Shown here: one piece after another, positions 1 to 10,330 of the stretch | Layout: each line of letters begins with the position of its first letter | How positions within the stretch are numbered: the stretch's first letter is position 1 | Source of the DNA: Phytopythium helicoides | Lineage: Eukaryota; Oomycota; Peronosporomycetes; Pythiales; Pythiaceae | Direction of reading: 5' to 3' | NCBI GenBank assembly: GCA_024867545.1 | Contig: JANFNE010000040.1 | Coordinates: 372,001 to 436,000, forward strand | Length of the DNA: 64,000 nt | Program-made: the position numbers and the translations under genes | The notes under the pieces: model-generated | Seen by the model: the letters and a program-made list of their open reading frames with translations, nothing else | The model's database searches: none | What the model was told of the DNA's origin: nothing

Positions 1-392
1 AAGATCAAGTCACCACCATCCTCGGCTACATCGCCACCGTCTGCAACTTTGGACTATACATCGCGCCACTCGCCACCATCCGACACGTGCTGCGCGTCCG
101 GAACGCGTCGTCCATGCCGATCACCATGTCATCCGTCAGCCTCATCAACACGAGTCTCTGGACGAGCGTCAGCACGGGAGACACGTTTGTGCTGGTGCCC
201 AACGTGTTTGGTGTTGTGTTGAGCGCGTTCCAGATCGCGCTGTACTGGTGCTACCGTCCGGGGAAGTACTCGACTGCGGTCGAGGGCGATGGCATGCGCG
301 CGGACAGCATCGCGATCAAGGTCATGAAGGAGGAGGAGGAGGCCGGCACCCGTATGCGCTCACCCGTGTACGTGTCCGTCACGACGCCGTGA
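1..392 (+). CDS. SWEET sugar transporter 1, 3' part (cut by window edge)
   Basis: Open in frame from base 3 to the TGA at 390-392. It holds the second MtN3 repeat (helices 5-7) of a SWEET facilitator, a plasma- or endomembrane uniporter for mono/disaccharides. Visible family marks are the helix-5 APL proline block, the S-M-P loop, an N-T-S-L-W stretch in helix 6 and the PNVFGVVLSAFQ helix 7. The tail ends SPVYVSV, the array-wide SP-Y-x-x-hydrophobic motif. The N-terminal repeat is outside the window, so the start and any intron cannot be judged. Confidence 0.9.
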   Translation, partial: DQVTTILGYIATVCNFGLYIAPLATIRHVLRVRNASSMPITMSSVSLINTSLWTSVSTGDTFVLVPNVFGVVLSAFQIALYWCYRPGKYSTAVEGDGMRADSIAIKVMKEEEEAGTRMRSPVYVSVTTP

Positions 393-1110
393 GTAGGTCA
401 GGAGACAAGTTTGTAGGTTGTATTGTCGGTTGGTTTGGAGGAGCTTGGTTGGGTCAAGCTTTGTATCTCTTTTCCTCCTGAAAATGTTTGAATGGATTGG
501 GAATTCATGTTTGGCTCTCACTCAACACTGTTGACATTCTGGCAAGTGGTATGAATAGCATAGCGCACGCCGCTGCATCCCATGGGCGATGATAGGGGTG
601 AGTCTCAACTCAACTTTTGCTTGGCTGGCTCATTGCTGTCGCTGATGGCACCTGTGCCACAGCCTGGATCTGTATATTTCCCCTTCAGTGCAAGAATAGT
701 GTTGTGTTGTGCCTGTCCGATAACTGTCAAAGGCATCAATCCTGAAAAGTTGGATGGGATCCTGAGCGGGCAGTTGACCGAGCTGGGTGTTGCAGCAGTA
801 CGCCGTAGTGTTGCCAGTCATTTCTGACGTGATGGCTAATTCTGGCATCTTGGCGTGTCGATGCTCTGGCGCTGAGAATGGTCAATCAGGGAAGTGTTTA
901 GCATCGTCCCTTATCGCTATCTCTCTCCACATACATCCTCAGCCTTGAGCGTCGCCACAAGCTTTTCACTCACCAGCACCTGAAAGAGAGAAAGAAAGAC
1001 AGCCTCATTCACGTTCCAGCAGCGGATTGCGCTGATCGGTGGCTGGTCCTCTCACTCTTCATCGTCTGCATACAGCACACTTCATCTACTTCAAGACAAA
1101 TCCGACAGAC
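393..1110. other. intergenic, SWEET 1-2
   Basis: No supported gene. Short open frames on both strands lack family resemblance. A pyrimidine-rich stretch with TCATTCAC near 1005-1015 lies about 100 bp before the next start and vaguely resembles the oomycete initiator, but I would not call it a promoter. Confidence 0.4.
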
Positions 1111-1965
1111 ATGGTGCATGCTACCGTCATGCTCGTGCTCCAAATCATCACCACCATCTCGTCCGTCATGCTGCTCGTGAGTCCGTGGCGAGACTTCCGA
1201 CACATCGTCAGCGACAAATCGACAGGAAAACTCACATTACTGCCGCTCATTATGCTCTTCGCCAACTGCTACCTCTGGTCGCTCTACGGTGTGCTCATCG
1301 ACAACATCTTCCCCGTCATCGCTGTCAACGGCTTTGGCTGCCTCACATGCACCTTCTTCTCGGCTATCTACTACCGCTGGAGCAACAATCGACGGCTGCT
1401 GCACAAGCTGTTTGTGGTTGTTGGCAGCTTCTTGGCTGGCATGACGGCATACGTCGTGCTCGGAATTGACGGTAAGACCCACCAGTCGCACGCGAAGGTC
1501 GAGAAGACGCTCGGCTTCATCGCCGTCGCCGTCAACATCGCCGTGTACGCGTCGCCGTTGGACACGATGAAGATGGTCATCAAGACGCGGTCGGCAGCGT
1601 CGATGCCAGTGGCGCTGTGCGTCATGAACCTTATCAATGGCAGTCTCTGGGTCACGTTCGGCGCCACCATCGGCGACATGTTCATGCTGACGCCGAATGC
1701 GATTGGCGTGGCTTTGAGCGCCATGCAGGTGGGTTTGATCGTCAAGTTTGGTGGAGCTCGTCGCGAGAACACTGGTTCTCAGCAGTTGCCGGTGACGGTG
1801 CCGATCGATCCTGCGGTGACGAGCAAGTTGGAGTTTTCTCTAGTGCTGTCACCACAGGCGCAGAGCGAGGTGGGGAAGGGCAGCGGTGTGCGCAGTCCCG
1901 AGTACGCATCTCTCGGCTCTCCGCTGCAGCCGCCGTCGGTGAGCGTGACGAAGCTATACTCGTAG
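1111..1965 (+). CDS. SWEET sugar transporter 2
   Basis: 284-residue SWEET with the 3+1+3 helix layout: two MtN3 repeats (about residues 5-90 and 130-215) joined by a linker helix. Sugar passes down its gradient through a pore lined by the conserved N..LW residues (ANCYLW in helix 2, INGSLW in helix 6). The helix-breaking prolines are present: SPW in helix 1, LLP in helix 2, ASP in helix 5, S-M-P in the following loop. The ATG at 1111 is chosen because it opens directly into helix 1; the frame is open further 5' but only from a GTG. Intronless. The tail ends SPEYASLGSPL, matching the paralogues. Closest in style to SWEETs 3 and 4. Confidence 0.93.
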   Translation: MVHATVMLVLQIITTISSVMLLVSPWRDFRHIVSDKSTGKLTLLPLIMLFANCYLWSLYGVLIDNIFPVIAVNGFGCLTCTFFSAIYYRWSNNRRLLHKLFVVVGSFLAGMTAYVVLGIDGKTHQSHAKVEKTLGFIAVAVNIAVYASPLDTMKMVIKTRSAASMPVALCVMNLINGSLWVTFGATIGDMFMLTPNAIGVALSAMQVGLIVKFGGARRENTGSQQLPVTVPIDPAVTSKLEFSLVLSPQAQSEVGKGSGVRSPEYASLGSPLQPPSVSVTKLYS

Positions 1966-2748
1966 ACATATCGATACAATGTGTTTTTCGTTTGGTGGGG
2001 TTGTCACCGACCGAGCTGATCGAGTCGAAGTCAAATGTGTGACGTGAGGCATTTGGCTCCCGGTCTCTCGCAGATGCTGGCTCGGCTCTCCACTCGCGCG
2101 ATGTCATCCGAGGCACAACATAATCGCTCAGAACCGGTGCAGCTCCATCTTCAACCACGTTGCTGATGGCTACACCGGTACAGTACACAGTGTGGCGTCC
2201 CTTGCTCCAGCGTGCAGTGCGAGCTCCGGCATCAAACTCTCCCGCTTTCCACGCATCTAAGATGGCGTCGCAACCTATTACGCAGCTTCGATGGTCCGTT
2301 TGCTTGGCTCTGCCGCTGTTTGGTCAGGAAAGCTCCAAATGGTGAAGCCGAACCGAAAAGCGTCACGCCGGACTCGAACGGCCAATTTTTTCCCGAGCTC
2401 TGAGCTCACGCTCGCGTACCTCGTTGCGCTCCGAGACGCGAGGCTGAACTTCCAGCGACAGTCTCGCTACGTCACCCTACGGTACACGAGGCAGCACGGG
2501 TGGTCCCCAGCGCCTGGCAGATCGAATCGTCGCCAGCGTGCATGGCACGGCTCCGCTGCCCAGTCGACGCGGATCACAGGATTTAGTCTGTTCAGATCTT
2601 CGCGTCTTTGCGCGCTGTGGTACAGTTGCACGCGTCTGCATCGAACACTGGAGCGGTTTCGAGCTCTCTTGAGTTCCCCAGCTCGGTCCTAGCTCTTCGG
2701 CATTTCCAGATCTGCCAGCTCCAGCTCCGATCGAATCCAGTACTCGCC
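1966..2748. other. intergenic, SWEET 2-3
   Basis: Apart from the tRNA-like relic at 2360-2439 I see no supported feature. It presumably holds the SWEET 2 terminator and the SWEET 3 promoter. Confidence 0.4.
2360..2439 (-). tRNA. tRNA-like relic (possible tRNA pseudogene)
   Basis: On the minus strand there is a GTTCGAGTCC B-box, an A-box-like AGCGCAACGAGG, ends that pair over at least five bases (GCGTC/GACGC) and a TTTT run directly after the 3' end. An anticodon-loop-like CTCAGAG (U33, candidate CAG) sits on a 4-bp stem. The T-stem pairs poorly with a normal seven-base loop and the variable region is long, so a functional tRNA is doubtful. Degenerate pseudogene or chance resemblance. Confidence 0.3.
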
Positions 2749-3519
2749 ATGAGTGCCGTCCTCCCCGTGCTCCGCGTGCTCACGACCATTACGGCCATCC
2801 TGCTCTGCGTGTCGCCGTGGCCAGACTACAGACGCATCGTGCGTGAGAAGAGCACAGGCCCGCTGTCCATGCTGCCAGTGCTCATGCTCTTCGTCAACTG
2901 CTACATGTGGAACATGTACGCGTACCTCGTCAAGAACTTCTTCCCGCTCTTCGCCGTCTGCACTCTCGGCTGCGTCACGTTCATCGTGTTCATGAGCATC
3001 TTCTACCGCTACAGCGACGAGAAGCCCAAGCTCAACAAGCTCATCGCACTCGCGCTCGTCTTCCTTGCGGCCTGGACGGCCTACGTGATTGTAGCCACGT
3101 GCGGAGTCACCAACCAGAGCAACGACGCCATCTCCAAGATCCTCGGCTACATGTGCGTGGCCATCAACATTGCCGTGTACGCGTCGCCGCTCGACACGAT
3201 GAAGACCGTGATCAAGACCAGGAACTCCGAGTCGCTGCCCATCTCGCTGTGCTCCATGAACCTGCTCAACGGCAGCCTCTGGGTCGTCTTCGGCGCTATC
3301 GAAGGAGACTACTTTGTGCTCACGCCCAACGCGATCGGCTCCGTGCTGAGCGCCATCCAGGTCGGGCTCTTCCTCAAGTACCCCTCGCGTGCGAGCGCCG
3401 TGGTGGAGGACGACGTCATGAACTCCAAGGGCGGCGTCGTGATCACGATCTCGCCCAAGAATGCGGACGTCCAGGTCATCAAGAGCCCTGCCTACCACGC
3501 CATGCGTTCCCCACAGTGA
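2749..3519 (+). CDS. SWEET sugar transporter 3
   Basis: 256 residues, seven predicted helices, two MtN3 repeats. The helix-1 and helix-2 prolines fall at residues 23 and 43, the same numbering as in plant SWEET1. The pore pair is VNCYMW in helix 2 and LNGSLW in helix 6. The second repeat carries ASPLDTMKTVI, LPISLC and TPNAIGSVLSAIQ. The ATG at 2749 gives the normal N-terminus; the frame continues upstream without an ATG in good context. Intronless. The tail has two SP sites and ends SPAYHAMRSPQ. Very similar to SWEET 4, so a recent duplication is likely. Confidence 0.94.
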   Translation: MSAVLPVLRVLTTITAILLCVSPWPDYRRIVREKSTGPLSMLPVLMLFVNCYMWNMYAYLVKNFFPLFAVCTLGCVTFIVFMSIFYRYSDEKPKLNKLIALALVFLAAWTAYVIVATCGVTNQSNDAISKILGYMCVAINIAVYASPLDTMKTVIKTRNSESLPISLCSMNLLNGSLWVVFGAIEGDYFVLTPNAIGSVLSAIQVGLFLKYPSRASAVVEDDVMNSKGGVVITISPKNADVQVIKSPAYHAMRSPQ

Positions 3520-4551
3520 GCGTTGCGTTGCATGAACCAACAGAATAGAGTACAGTATCAATGGGAGTGCGTGGTGTTGTGTCTGTGCGATGCTGATGTG
3601 ATGGCGAAACAGAGGAGCCCGTCGTCGTCTCTCATCATCCACGCCATGTGGCTGCCCGCTTCAACCACGCGTGAATCGGCTAATTGACAGTTTGTAAACA
3701 TTGATAGCTACAGCCGAAATGCGCAGCGGTGGTCGTCTCCATGGCTGCAACGGACAATGCTGCGACCTCTCATGCGCGCTGGTGGGTGTCTTTGGCTCCG
3801 CGACACGCTCCGTCTCATCGCGGCCGCGATCAAATCCCCATGCGACTGCGCGGTTTTCGACTGCACGAGAGGTCCAATAGCGGCGGTGCTGGTCGCGAGT
3901 GCATGCGAGTGCACGGCCGGAGAAGCAATCGTTCTCGGATCGGACAGCTCACCCTTCGTCTGCAGCCTCGATGGATTACAGCGAGAACACGACAGCGTCT
4001 GCAATCGATTGCTGTGGGCGTGTCGTCCTGAGCGGCAGCCATTAGAGCGTCACCAAGCAGCGCGTCGATCACTTCGCCGCTCAAAATTTGAGTAGTGCGC
4101 CCGTCTTCGTCTGTCAATTTTCGCCGTCGTGGGACTGCCCCCGACCAGCTCGGCGGCTGTCAGTCGACTCGGCCAGCTCCATGGCAAGCCACTCCACGCT
4201 CCTTGACTGGCCACCAGCCCCTCGTCATGAGGCTCATGGACTGCTCTTGATTGTGTAGAGCTCGTGAATACGTCGGGAGGTCGTCCTGTCGATTTGCAGC
4301 AGGAGAAAGGAGACGCCCGGCAGCAACTGCAAGTACCGCTGCACCCACCGCCAAAGTATCACAACCGCCTCGAGCACTTGAGCCCAGTATGCCGCACCCG
4401 TTTTGACACATGTCACTTGACTGGCGAGAGATGCGCCGTCGACGTGGTGATCCTTGGTGCGTGGAGGGGCGCGAGTGCGTCTCCCGTGGGCGTCAGTCAG
4501 TTCTCAATCTGCTCTGCATCCCCCGACTCGATCCTGCTCCTCCAAGTGCCA
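3520..4551. other. intergenic, SWEET 3-4
   Basis: GC-rich, with overlapping open frames on both strands (3708-4117) that have no recognisable domain and look like by-products of base composition. Nothing supported. Confidence 0.4.
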
Positions 4552-5361
4552 ATGGCGTGGTTCCTCGAGACGCTGCGGCTGCTCACGACGGCGTCGTCGC
4601 TGCTGCTGACTGTGGCGCCGTGGCCAGAGTTCCGCGGCATCATCGCGGCCAAGAGCACGGGCCCGCTGACCGTGCTGCCGATTGTCATGCTGCTCTGCAA
4701 CACGTACCTCTGGGCGACCTACGGCTTCCTCGTGCACCAGGTCTTCCCGCTCATCGCCACATGCTCCACGGGCGTCTGCACCTCGTCGGTCTTCATCGCC
4801 ATCTACTACAAGTACTCGGACGACCGCGCGGCCGTGCGCACCATCCTGTATCGCACGGCGGCTGTGCTCGGTGCCATCACGCTCTACATTGTACTCGGAG
4901 CTCACGACGTGCTCGTGCACCAGCCCTACGACAGCCTCGTGCGCACGCAGGGCATCTTCGCCATCATCGCCAACTTGTGCCTGTACGCGGCGCCGCTGGA
5001 CACCATGAAGCGCGTCGTGGAGCTGCGCAACGCCGAGTCGCTGCCCATCTCGCTGTGCGTCGTCAACCTGATCAACGGCGTGCTGTGGGTCGCCTTCGGG
5101 CTCACCGAGGGCGACTACTTCGTGCTCACGCCCAACGCCATCGGCTCCGTGCTCAGCGCCGTGCAGGTCGGACTCTACATCAAGTACCCGCCCACCAAGG
5201 CGCAGGCGCTGCCCGTGACCCGGAAGCCCGTGTTTGCCGCGCCATCTGCGCACTACGACACGCTGCCCAAGCGCGAGGCAGCGGTTGTCATTGCTCCTGC
5301 TGTCGCGATCGCCGACGAGAACGAGCGCCAGCCGCTGCTGGTGGTCGCAGCCGCCAACTAG
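4552..5361 (+). CDS. SWEET sugar transporter 4
   Basis: 269-residue SWEET. First repeat has VAPWPEFRG, STGPL and CNTYLW; second repeat has YAAPLDTMK, LPISLCVVNLINGVLW and TPNAIGSVLSAVQ. The ATG at 4552 (CCAATGG) opens into helix 1, while the frame extends 96 codons upstream with no transporter-like content. Intronless. Tail is longer than in SWEET 3 and ends in a run of hydrophobic residues instead of the SP-Y motif, although A-H-Y-D-T-L-P is reminiscent. High GC at third positions. Confidence 0.93.
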   Translation: MAWFLETLRLLTTASSLLLTVAPWPEFRGIIAAKSTGPLTVLPIVMLLCNTYLWATYGFLVHQVFPLIATCSTGVCTSSVFIAIYYKYSDDRAAVRTILYRTAAVLGAITLYIVLGAHDVLVHQPYDSLVRTQGIFAIIANLCLYAAPLDTMKRVVELRNAESLPISLCVVNLINGVLWVAFGLTEGDYFVLTPNAIGSVLSAVQVGLYIKYPPTKAQALPVTRKPVFAAPSAHYDTLPKREAAVVIAPAVAIADENERQPLLVVAAAN

Positions 5362-7466
5362 GCAGGCGCAACGGACTGCATTAGTGTTTACTGCGTGCGC
5401 GCGTGTAGTTAGAGCTTCATAATCGGTAAAGACGCCATTTGGTCGGATGAAAGTCCCACATGACACCCAAAGTCTCACATGGTGCCAGGTGATGGGCGTC
5501 TGCCACGTACGTGCCGTATCCAAGTCTCTTCGGTGGCATTGGCTGAATCTGCTGTGTCCTTTCGACTTGGCTGCAAGATCGCATGCTGAGTGTTGGTTCT
5601 CCAAAGAGAGAAGTCGGCAGTGCGCAGTAGAATTCGACCCGTTTTGGTCTCAAGGGGATCAGACAGCTCGCATTCGCTTCATGTAACGGCGAGAAAGGAT
5701 CATGCTGTTATCGCAGTTTGTGAAGTGTAAACGAACCGCACACTTTGATGTTCAGCCTGTCGATAACTTGCCGACATTTCCACGATCCACTAACAATGGA
5801 AGATTCGAGATGGCGTGAACAGCCTTTGACAATGAATCCAGTTTTAGATTTCAAATGGCAGCATCAATTAGACCCCCGACTTTGAGTATTTGCTTGGCAT
5901 TCATGTTTGGAATTCATGCACTCAGCTTTAAAATACTTGCACGTTCATGGAGCCATACAGGTTAACTTTTCACGTGGGCTCACAGCTCTGAATTCTCGTA
6001 AAGATTTCATGAAGGCTCCATTGAAGATTCATGCATGAAAACTAGTTCGTTTCGGCATTTAGATTGGTTCAAAATTCATCAGCACGCTCTTTAACAACAC
6101 TAAGTGGACCTTATCCAACACTCGAAGGTCATTCCTCTCTTTCAAGCATTGAGCATTCGATATAATTCTGCTTCCGAATGTCTGCTTGTGAAGACAAATA
6201 CTCGTCCAACTGAATGTGCTTTTGAAGTGTAGCCTTTGGTGCAGTTTCCTCCTTCATCAATACGCAAAGTGTCAGCGTGTTTCACACACTTATCGATAAA
6301 GCAATGCTACATGAATTCCAGAGTTGTCACATATGTCATTGACACCTTTTGCCAGCAACTCCGCTTGATCGGCGTGCAAATCAAAACCTCGATACCAATC
6401 TTGAGCAGACTGGTCAAGATCGTTGTCAACTACAACCTCAAGACATAGTTGTCAGTATTGGTTTCCTGCTAATCCTCACTTTGATCGACTCGATACTGGC
6501 TATGGTCCGGATCTCAGTCTGCTTTGTTTGCTATGAACCCAACATCGACAAGCAAGCGACTTTCTTGTCAACCTCTTCGAGATCTCAATCCAAAATCCCG
6601 AAATCAGCGATACCAAGCCAGTAAAATTCTCAACTAATGCAATCGAGCCTTTGTGGCTATGTACCTCTGACGCCTCTCCAATGAAGGGCTGCACAATTGC
6701 TTGGGTGCGTTACGACTCTATCCACTTGACTTTCGTTGTTATTGTTTATTTTCCTCGATCATTGTTTCAAGTTCTCTCGCAATGTACCTTGCGTTGGAGT
6801 TTGTGATTTATCAACGAATATACGTCCACTCACTATCAGCGACTTTGACTCCTTTGCGCAGCAGAACGTATGAGTTGCGTGATTGAGCTAGAACGCGATT
6901 GGTGTCGTCCAAGTACCGACAGCACGCATATGTCTGCATCAATAGCATCTCATCTACAAATCTGGTTCTCGCCCTCCTGCCAGCCCCATGAATGAGACCT
7001 TGCAGTGCAGTACGAGCGAGGGCCGGATCCAGTACTGTACTTGCTCGAGTCCTTTGGAGTGCTCGATTCGATGATACGTGTCCGCCGTTGCAGTGCCGAT
7101 GTGTCCATTCTATAGTGAAACCAAGTCAATTGCTCACCGTCTAATCAAGCTGTTAGGAAGCTTCTTCAAGCGATCAGGTTTTACACCAATCGTCGAATTA
7201 ATAATGAACTTTCAGCCAATCAAAACGATGAAATCTGTCAGCATTGGGATGAAGCCATCCCACGGCAGTACCACGCATGCCCCTCGCTGGCCATCCCATC
7301 AGACCTCTGGATGGCCGTTTCAAAGCTTTCGCAGTCGACATTGGCCTTGGATCTCGGTCGTGAGTCCATCTCACTCTTCTTTTCGCCTCGAGTCGCCAAG
7401 AGCTCCGTCCAAGCATTCTTTCTCAAGATTCCCAAGCGATTTTCAAGACTTTTTTTTTCATTTACC
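5362..7466. other. 2.1-kb AT-richer intergenic, SWEET 4-5
   Basis: Composition shifts to AT-rich between about 5700 and 7000, unlike the GC-rich SWEET coding DNA. Open frames are short and carry no motif I recognise. It could be an old decayed transposon, but no terminal repeats or coding motif were found. The T-rich run just before 7467 may lie in the SWEET 5 leader. Confidence 0.35.
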
Positions 7467-8270
7467 ATGAGCAACGGCTGGGAAGTGCTGTTGTCAGTTT
7501 GCACGACCATCACACAAGTCGTCATGACGCTAAGCGTTGTTCCGGATCTCTACAAGGTTCACAAGAACAAAACAACTGGAGATATGGTCGTCTTTCCGCT
7601 TGTTGCAATGGTCATCAACAATAACATGTGGACCATGTACGGCTACATGACCGACAGCATCTTCCCGCTTTTCGCCACCTCGCTCTTCGGAGAGATCGTC
7701 TCAACAGGATACACACTCGTCTACCTCAAGTACGCCCCCGACCGCATGTATGTGCTGCGACCTGTGGCCGTCGGCGCCGTCGTCTTCTTCATTACGACGC
7801 TCTACGTGGTTCTCGGGACCACTGGGGTCACAAATCAGTCGCTCAAACAGGTCTACACGATCCATGGGTACATCGCAGTGGCCATCAACATCTTCATGTA
7901 CGCGTCTCCGCTGGAGAAGGTGAAGACAGTGGTGCAGTCCAAGAACTCGTCGTCGATCCCGATCAACTTGAGCGTCATGATCTTTGTCAACTGCTGTCTT
8001 TGGGTTGCCACGGCCATTGTTGACAGCGACATGTTTGTGCTCACGCCAAACATTATTGGTGTCGCTCTCACCGCGCTGCAGATCGTACTCTACTTCGTAT
8101 ACCGTCAGCCCAAAACCGGCGAAGTGGCAGTCAAGGACGACATCATCGAGGTTTCGATCCAAGACGCAAACGCCGTCGAGCCCGCGAGTTCTCCCAGTCG
8201 TCGCTTTCGAGCCGATGAAGTCGCCTCTTGCGCCGCTGCGAGTGTAGGCGCGCTCCATATATTGACTTAG
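7467..8270 (+). CDS. SWEET sugar transporter 5
   Basis: 267 residues, seven helices. First repeat: VVPDLYKVHKNKTTGDMVVFPL then INNNMWTMYGY. Second repeat: YASPLEKVKTV, SSIPINLS, FVNCCLWV, TPNIIGVALTALQ. The ATG at 7467 follows a T-rich leader and fits the family N-terminus. Compared with SWEETs 2-4 it uses KNKTTG in place of KSTGPL, bridging to the SWEET 7/8 type. Intronless. Tail carries hydrophobic-x-hydrophobic residues and an SP site, but the final SP-Y motif is weak. Confidence 0.92.
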   Translation: MSNGWEVLLSVCTTITQVVMTLSVVPDLYKVHKNKTTGDMVVFPLVAMVINNNMWTMYGYMTDSIFPLFATSLFGEIVSTGYTLVYLKYAPDRMYVLRPVAVGAVVFFITTLYVVLGTTGVTNQSLKQVYTIHGYIAVAINIFMYASPLEKVKTVVQSKNSSSIPINLSVMIFVNCCLWVATAIVDSDMFVLTPNIIGVALTALQIVLYFVYRQPKTGEVAVKDDIIEVSIQDANAVEPASSPSRRFRADEVASCAAASVGALHILT

Positions 8271-8727
8271 CCCACGCCACAACTCCACTCATCAGCAGCA
8301 ACATGGTGAAGCGGCGATGAACGAGCCAGGAGAGTATCAGATTCGGTGGACGAGAGTGGCGCTCGTCACACTCGAGCTCGTAAATATAGCCGTCGCGCAA
8401 TCTTGGTGACCGGAACAGAGTTGGTTGGCTTTTCACGATACAAAGCGCGTGATTGCAATCTGAGGAGCGCAAAAATACTCGTGATTGCGCGCGGATCTCA
8501 ATTGCATCGTACATGGTGATCTTCAAGCGATCCCAACAAGCTGCATTCCACCCGTCCAGCAGTCTGGGCGGTATCCAATCCATCAACCACATCAAGCACC
8601 TGTCTGTCTATTTTCCAGACATGTCGGTCTTCATGATGATCGATGGGTCTGCGCTTTGCGCTCCATCACAAGTTCCTGGAAGCTTCATTGCTCAATTCCT
8701 GATTGATCCAACACCCAGTAGATCCTC
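8271..8727. other. intergenic, SWEET 5-6
   Basis: 457 bp without a supported feature; likely terminator of SWEET 5 and promoter of SWEET 6. Confidence 0.4.
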
Positions 8728-9656
8728 ATGGCGCCCTCCATGATTCTTCGCGGCTTCACGACTGCTATGTCCATGTCGGTCTCGCTCAGCTCAATCATCG
8801 ACATCTACCGCATCCACCGTGAAAAGTCCACGGGTCCCAAGTCCGCGCTACCACTCATCGCTCTCGGCTGTAATGGTCACATTTGGTGAGCTGCCTTTCC
8901 GCTTTCACAGCTCCTCCCATGCCTAAACTAACGCTTTACCACCCTCGATGCAGGATGTGGTACGGGTTCCTCACTAGCACGTACTTCCCCATCTGTGCCA
9001 CCGCGGTTTTCGCGCAGACTTGCTCGGTGATCTTCGCGTCCATCTTTTATTACTACAGCGATGACAAGCTGCGGATCCGCCGGATGGCCTGCATTGCGCT
9101 GTGCGTGGTGACCCCAGTTGTGCTCTTCGTTATCTGCGCCATCAGTGGCGCCACTGGGCTCGGAGTGACACAGGCGGCACACGTTCTCGGTGGAATTGGC
9201 GACGCTTTCGCTATCGTCATGCTGGGCTCGCCGCTCGAGAAGATCAAGGTCGTGATCAAGACCAAGTCCGCGCGAGCGCTACCCGTGCCGCTGTGCTGCA
9301 TGTGCCTCATCAACACAAGCCTGTGGCTCTCGTTCGGCCTCACGACGGGCGACGTGTTTGTGATCCTGCCCAACTGCTTCGGTGTCGTGCTATGCTCCCT
9401 GCAGGTGTCGATTGTGTGTCATCTACCGCAACGGTGAAGCCACGTCCATCGTGACCGACCCGATTCTCGTCGACCAGTGCTACTTCGGAATTGGAGGAAG
9501 GAGTGCGCAGCGAGCTAAGCGAGGATGTGCGCTCGATTTCCGTGTCGAGCATCGTGATCGAGAGCCCGAAGCACCGACCGTTCGAGCCCGAGACTGTCGA
9601 CTATGCGGCGCTGCGCTCTCCCTCGGCCGCCGCCGTTTGTCCCGATCAACGCTTAG
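8728..9656 (+). pseudogene. SWEET 6, spliced, with a decayed 3' end
   Basis: Exon 1 is 8728-8885, the intron 8886-8953 (GTGAGC...GCAG, 68 bp, phase 2) and exon 2 starts at 8954, giving the family W-M-W-Y-G junction. Exon 2 reads normally through helix 7 (LPNCFGVVLCSLQ) and meets a stop at 9435-9437. Tail-like sequence continues in other frames: Y-R-N-G-E from about 9422, a stretch with SIVIESP and DYAALRSP from about 9488, and F-V-P-I-N-A before TAG at 9654-9656. That implies about three indels in 240 bp after the last helix. The transmembrane part could still be made, so this is either a tail-truncated protein, a decaying gene or a poorly sequenced region. Confidence 0.75.
8886..8953 (+). 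other. intron of SWEET 6 (shared position)
   Basis: 68-bp GT-AG intron splitting the Trp codon TG|G before W-M-W-Y-G in helix 2. Same codon and phase as the introns in SWEETs 12, 14, 15 and 16. Confidence 0.85.
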
Positions 9657-10330
9657 TCGCCTTCCGTAGAGATAGCTTTTTGCCTTCTAAGTTATTACCG
9701 GGCTTCTGTCCCGACGACGAAATGCTCCAACTTTTTTTTAAGCTGGTCAGTGATTTTCATTTTGCCTTCACCACGTAGAATCACCTTGAGTGAAGGCAGC
9801 TCGATGAGAAAATTGCTTGCGTCCAAACCACGTCCGACGTGAACCTACTCGGTTTGACATGTGAACGAACGAGCTTTGATAGTGTGCACGAGAATTTGCT
9901 GTCTCCGCCATGCATTGCGCATCAAAAGTCGGTGGATCGAAAAGAGGTCGCTTGCGTCCACCTGAACCTCCGGACGCGATCGACACAAGGCATACTGAAG
10001 CCTATAGAGTGAGGTCCAGTCCAGCAGCGTTTTCTGTTGGTCTCTCAAGTCGGCGTTTGCGTCAAGGTCACTCAGGACGTAAACAGAAACATCTTGAGTT
10101 TTGTATGATCATCTCGTTGGATGGGCGGCGCCTGCCTCGTGACTAGCATGCGTCACTGGCTGTCAACTTCAGCCCCGATGCGACACGACATTGTACAAGC
10201 CAACGGCGAGCTCATGTTGCACAGTCATCTCTGCTAGCGCTGGCTGTATACGTCCATAGCTCATTTCCGAATTCTCTTCAATGCCCCAGCGTCCGACGGT
10301 CTCTCTCATCCAGACTCAGACTCGACGACC
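9657..10330. other. intergenic, SWEET 6-7
   Basis: No supported feature; small open frames only. Confidence 0.4.

Noticed and set aside
2689..3642. Long minus-strand frames opposite SWEET genes (also 4504-5604, 12506-13528, 17042-18037)
   Set aside because: They mirror the GC-rich third-position bias of the real genes and contain no domain.
9405..9477. A second intron in SWEET 6 (GT at 9405, AG at 9477)
   Set aside because: It would remove the end of helix 7 and does not lead into the frame that carries the conserved tail.
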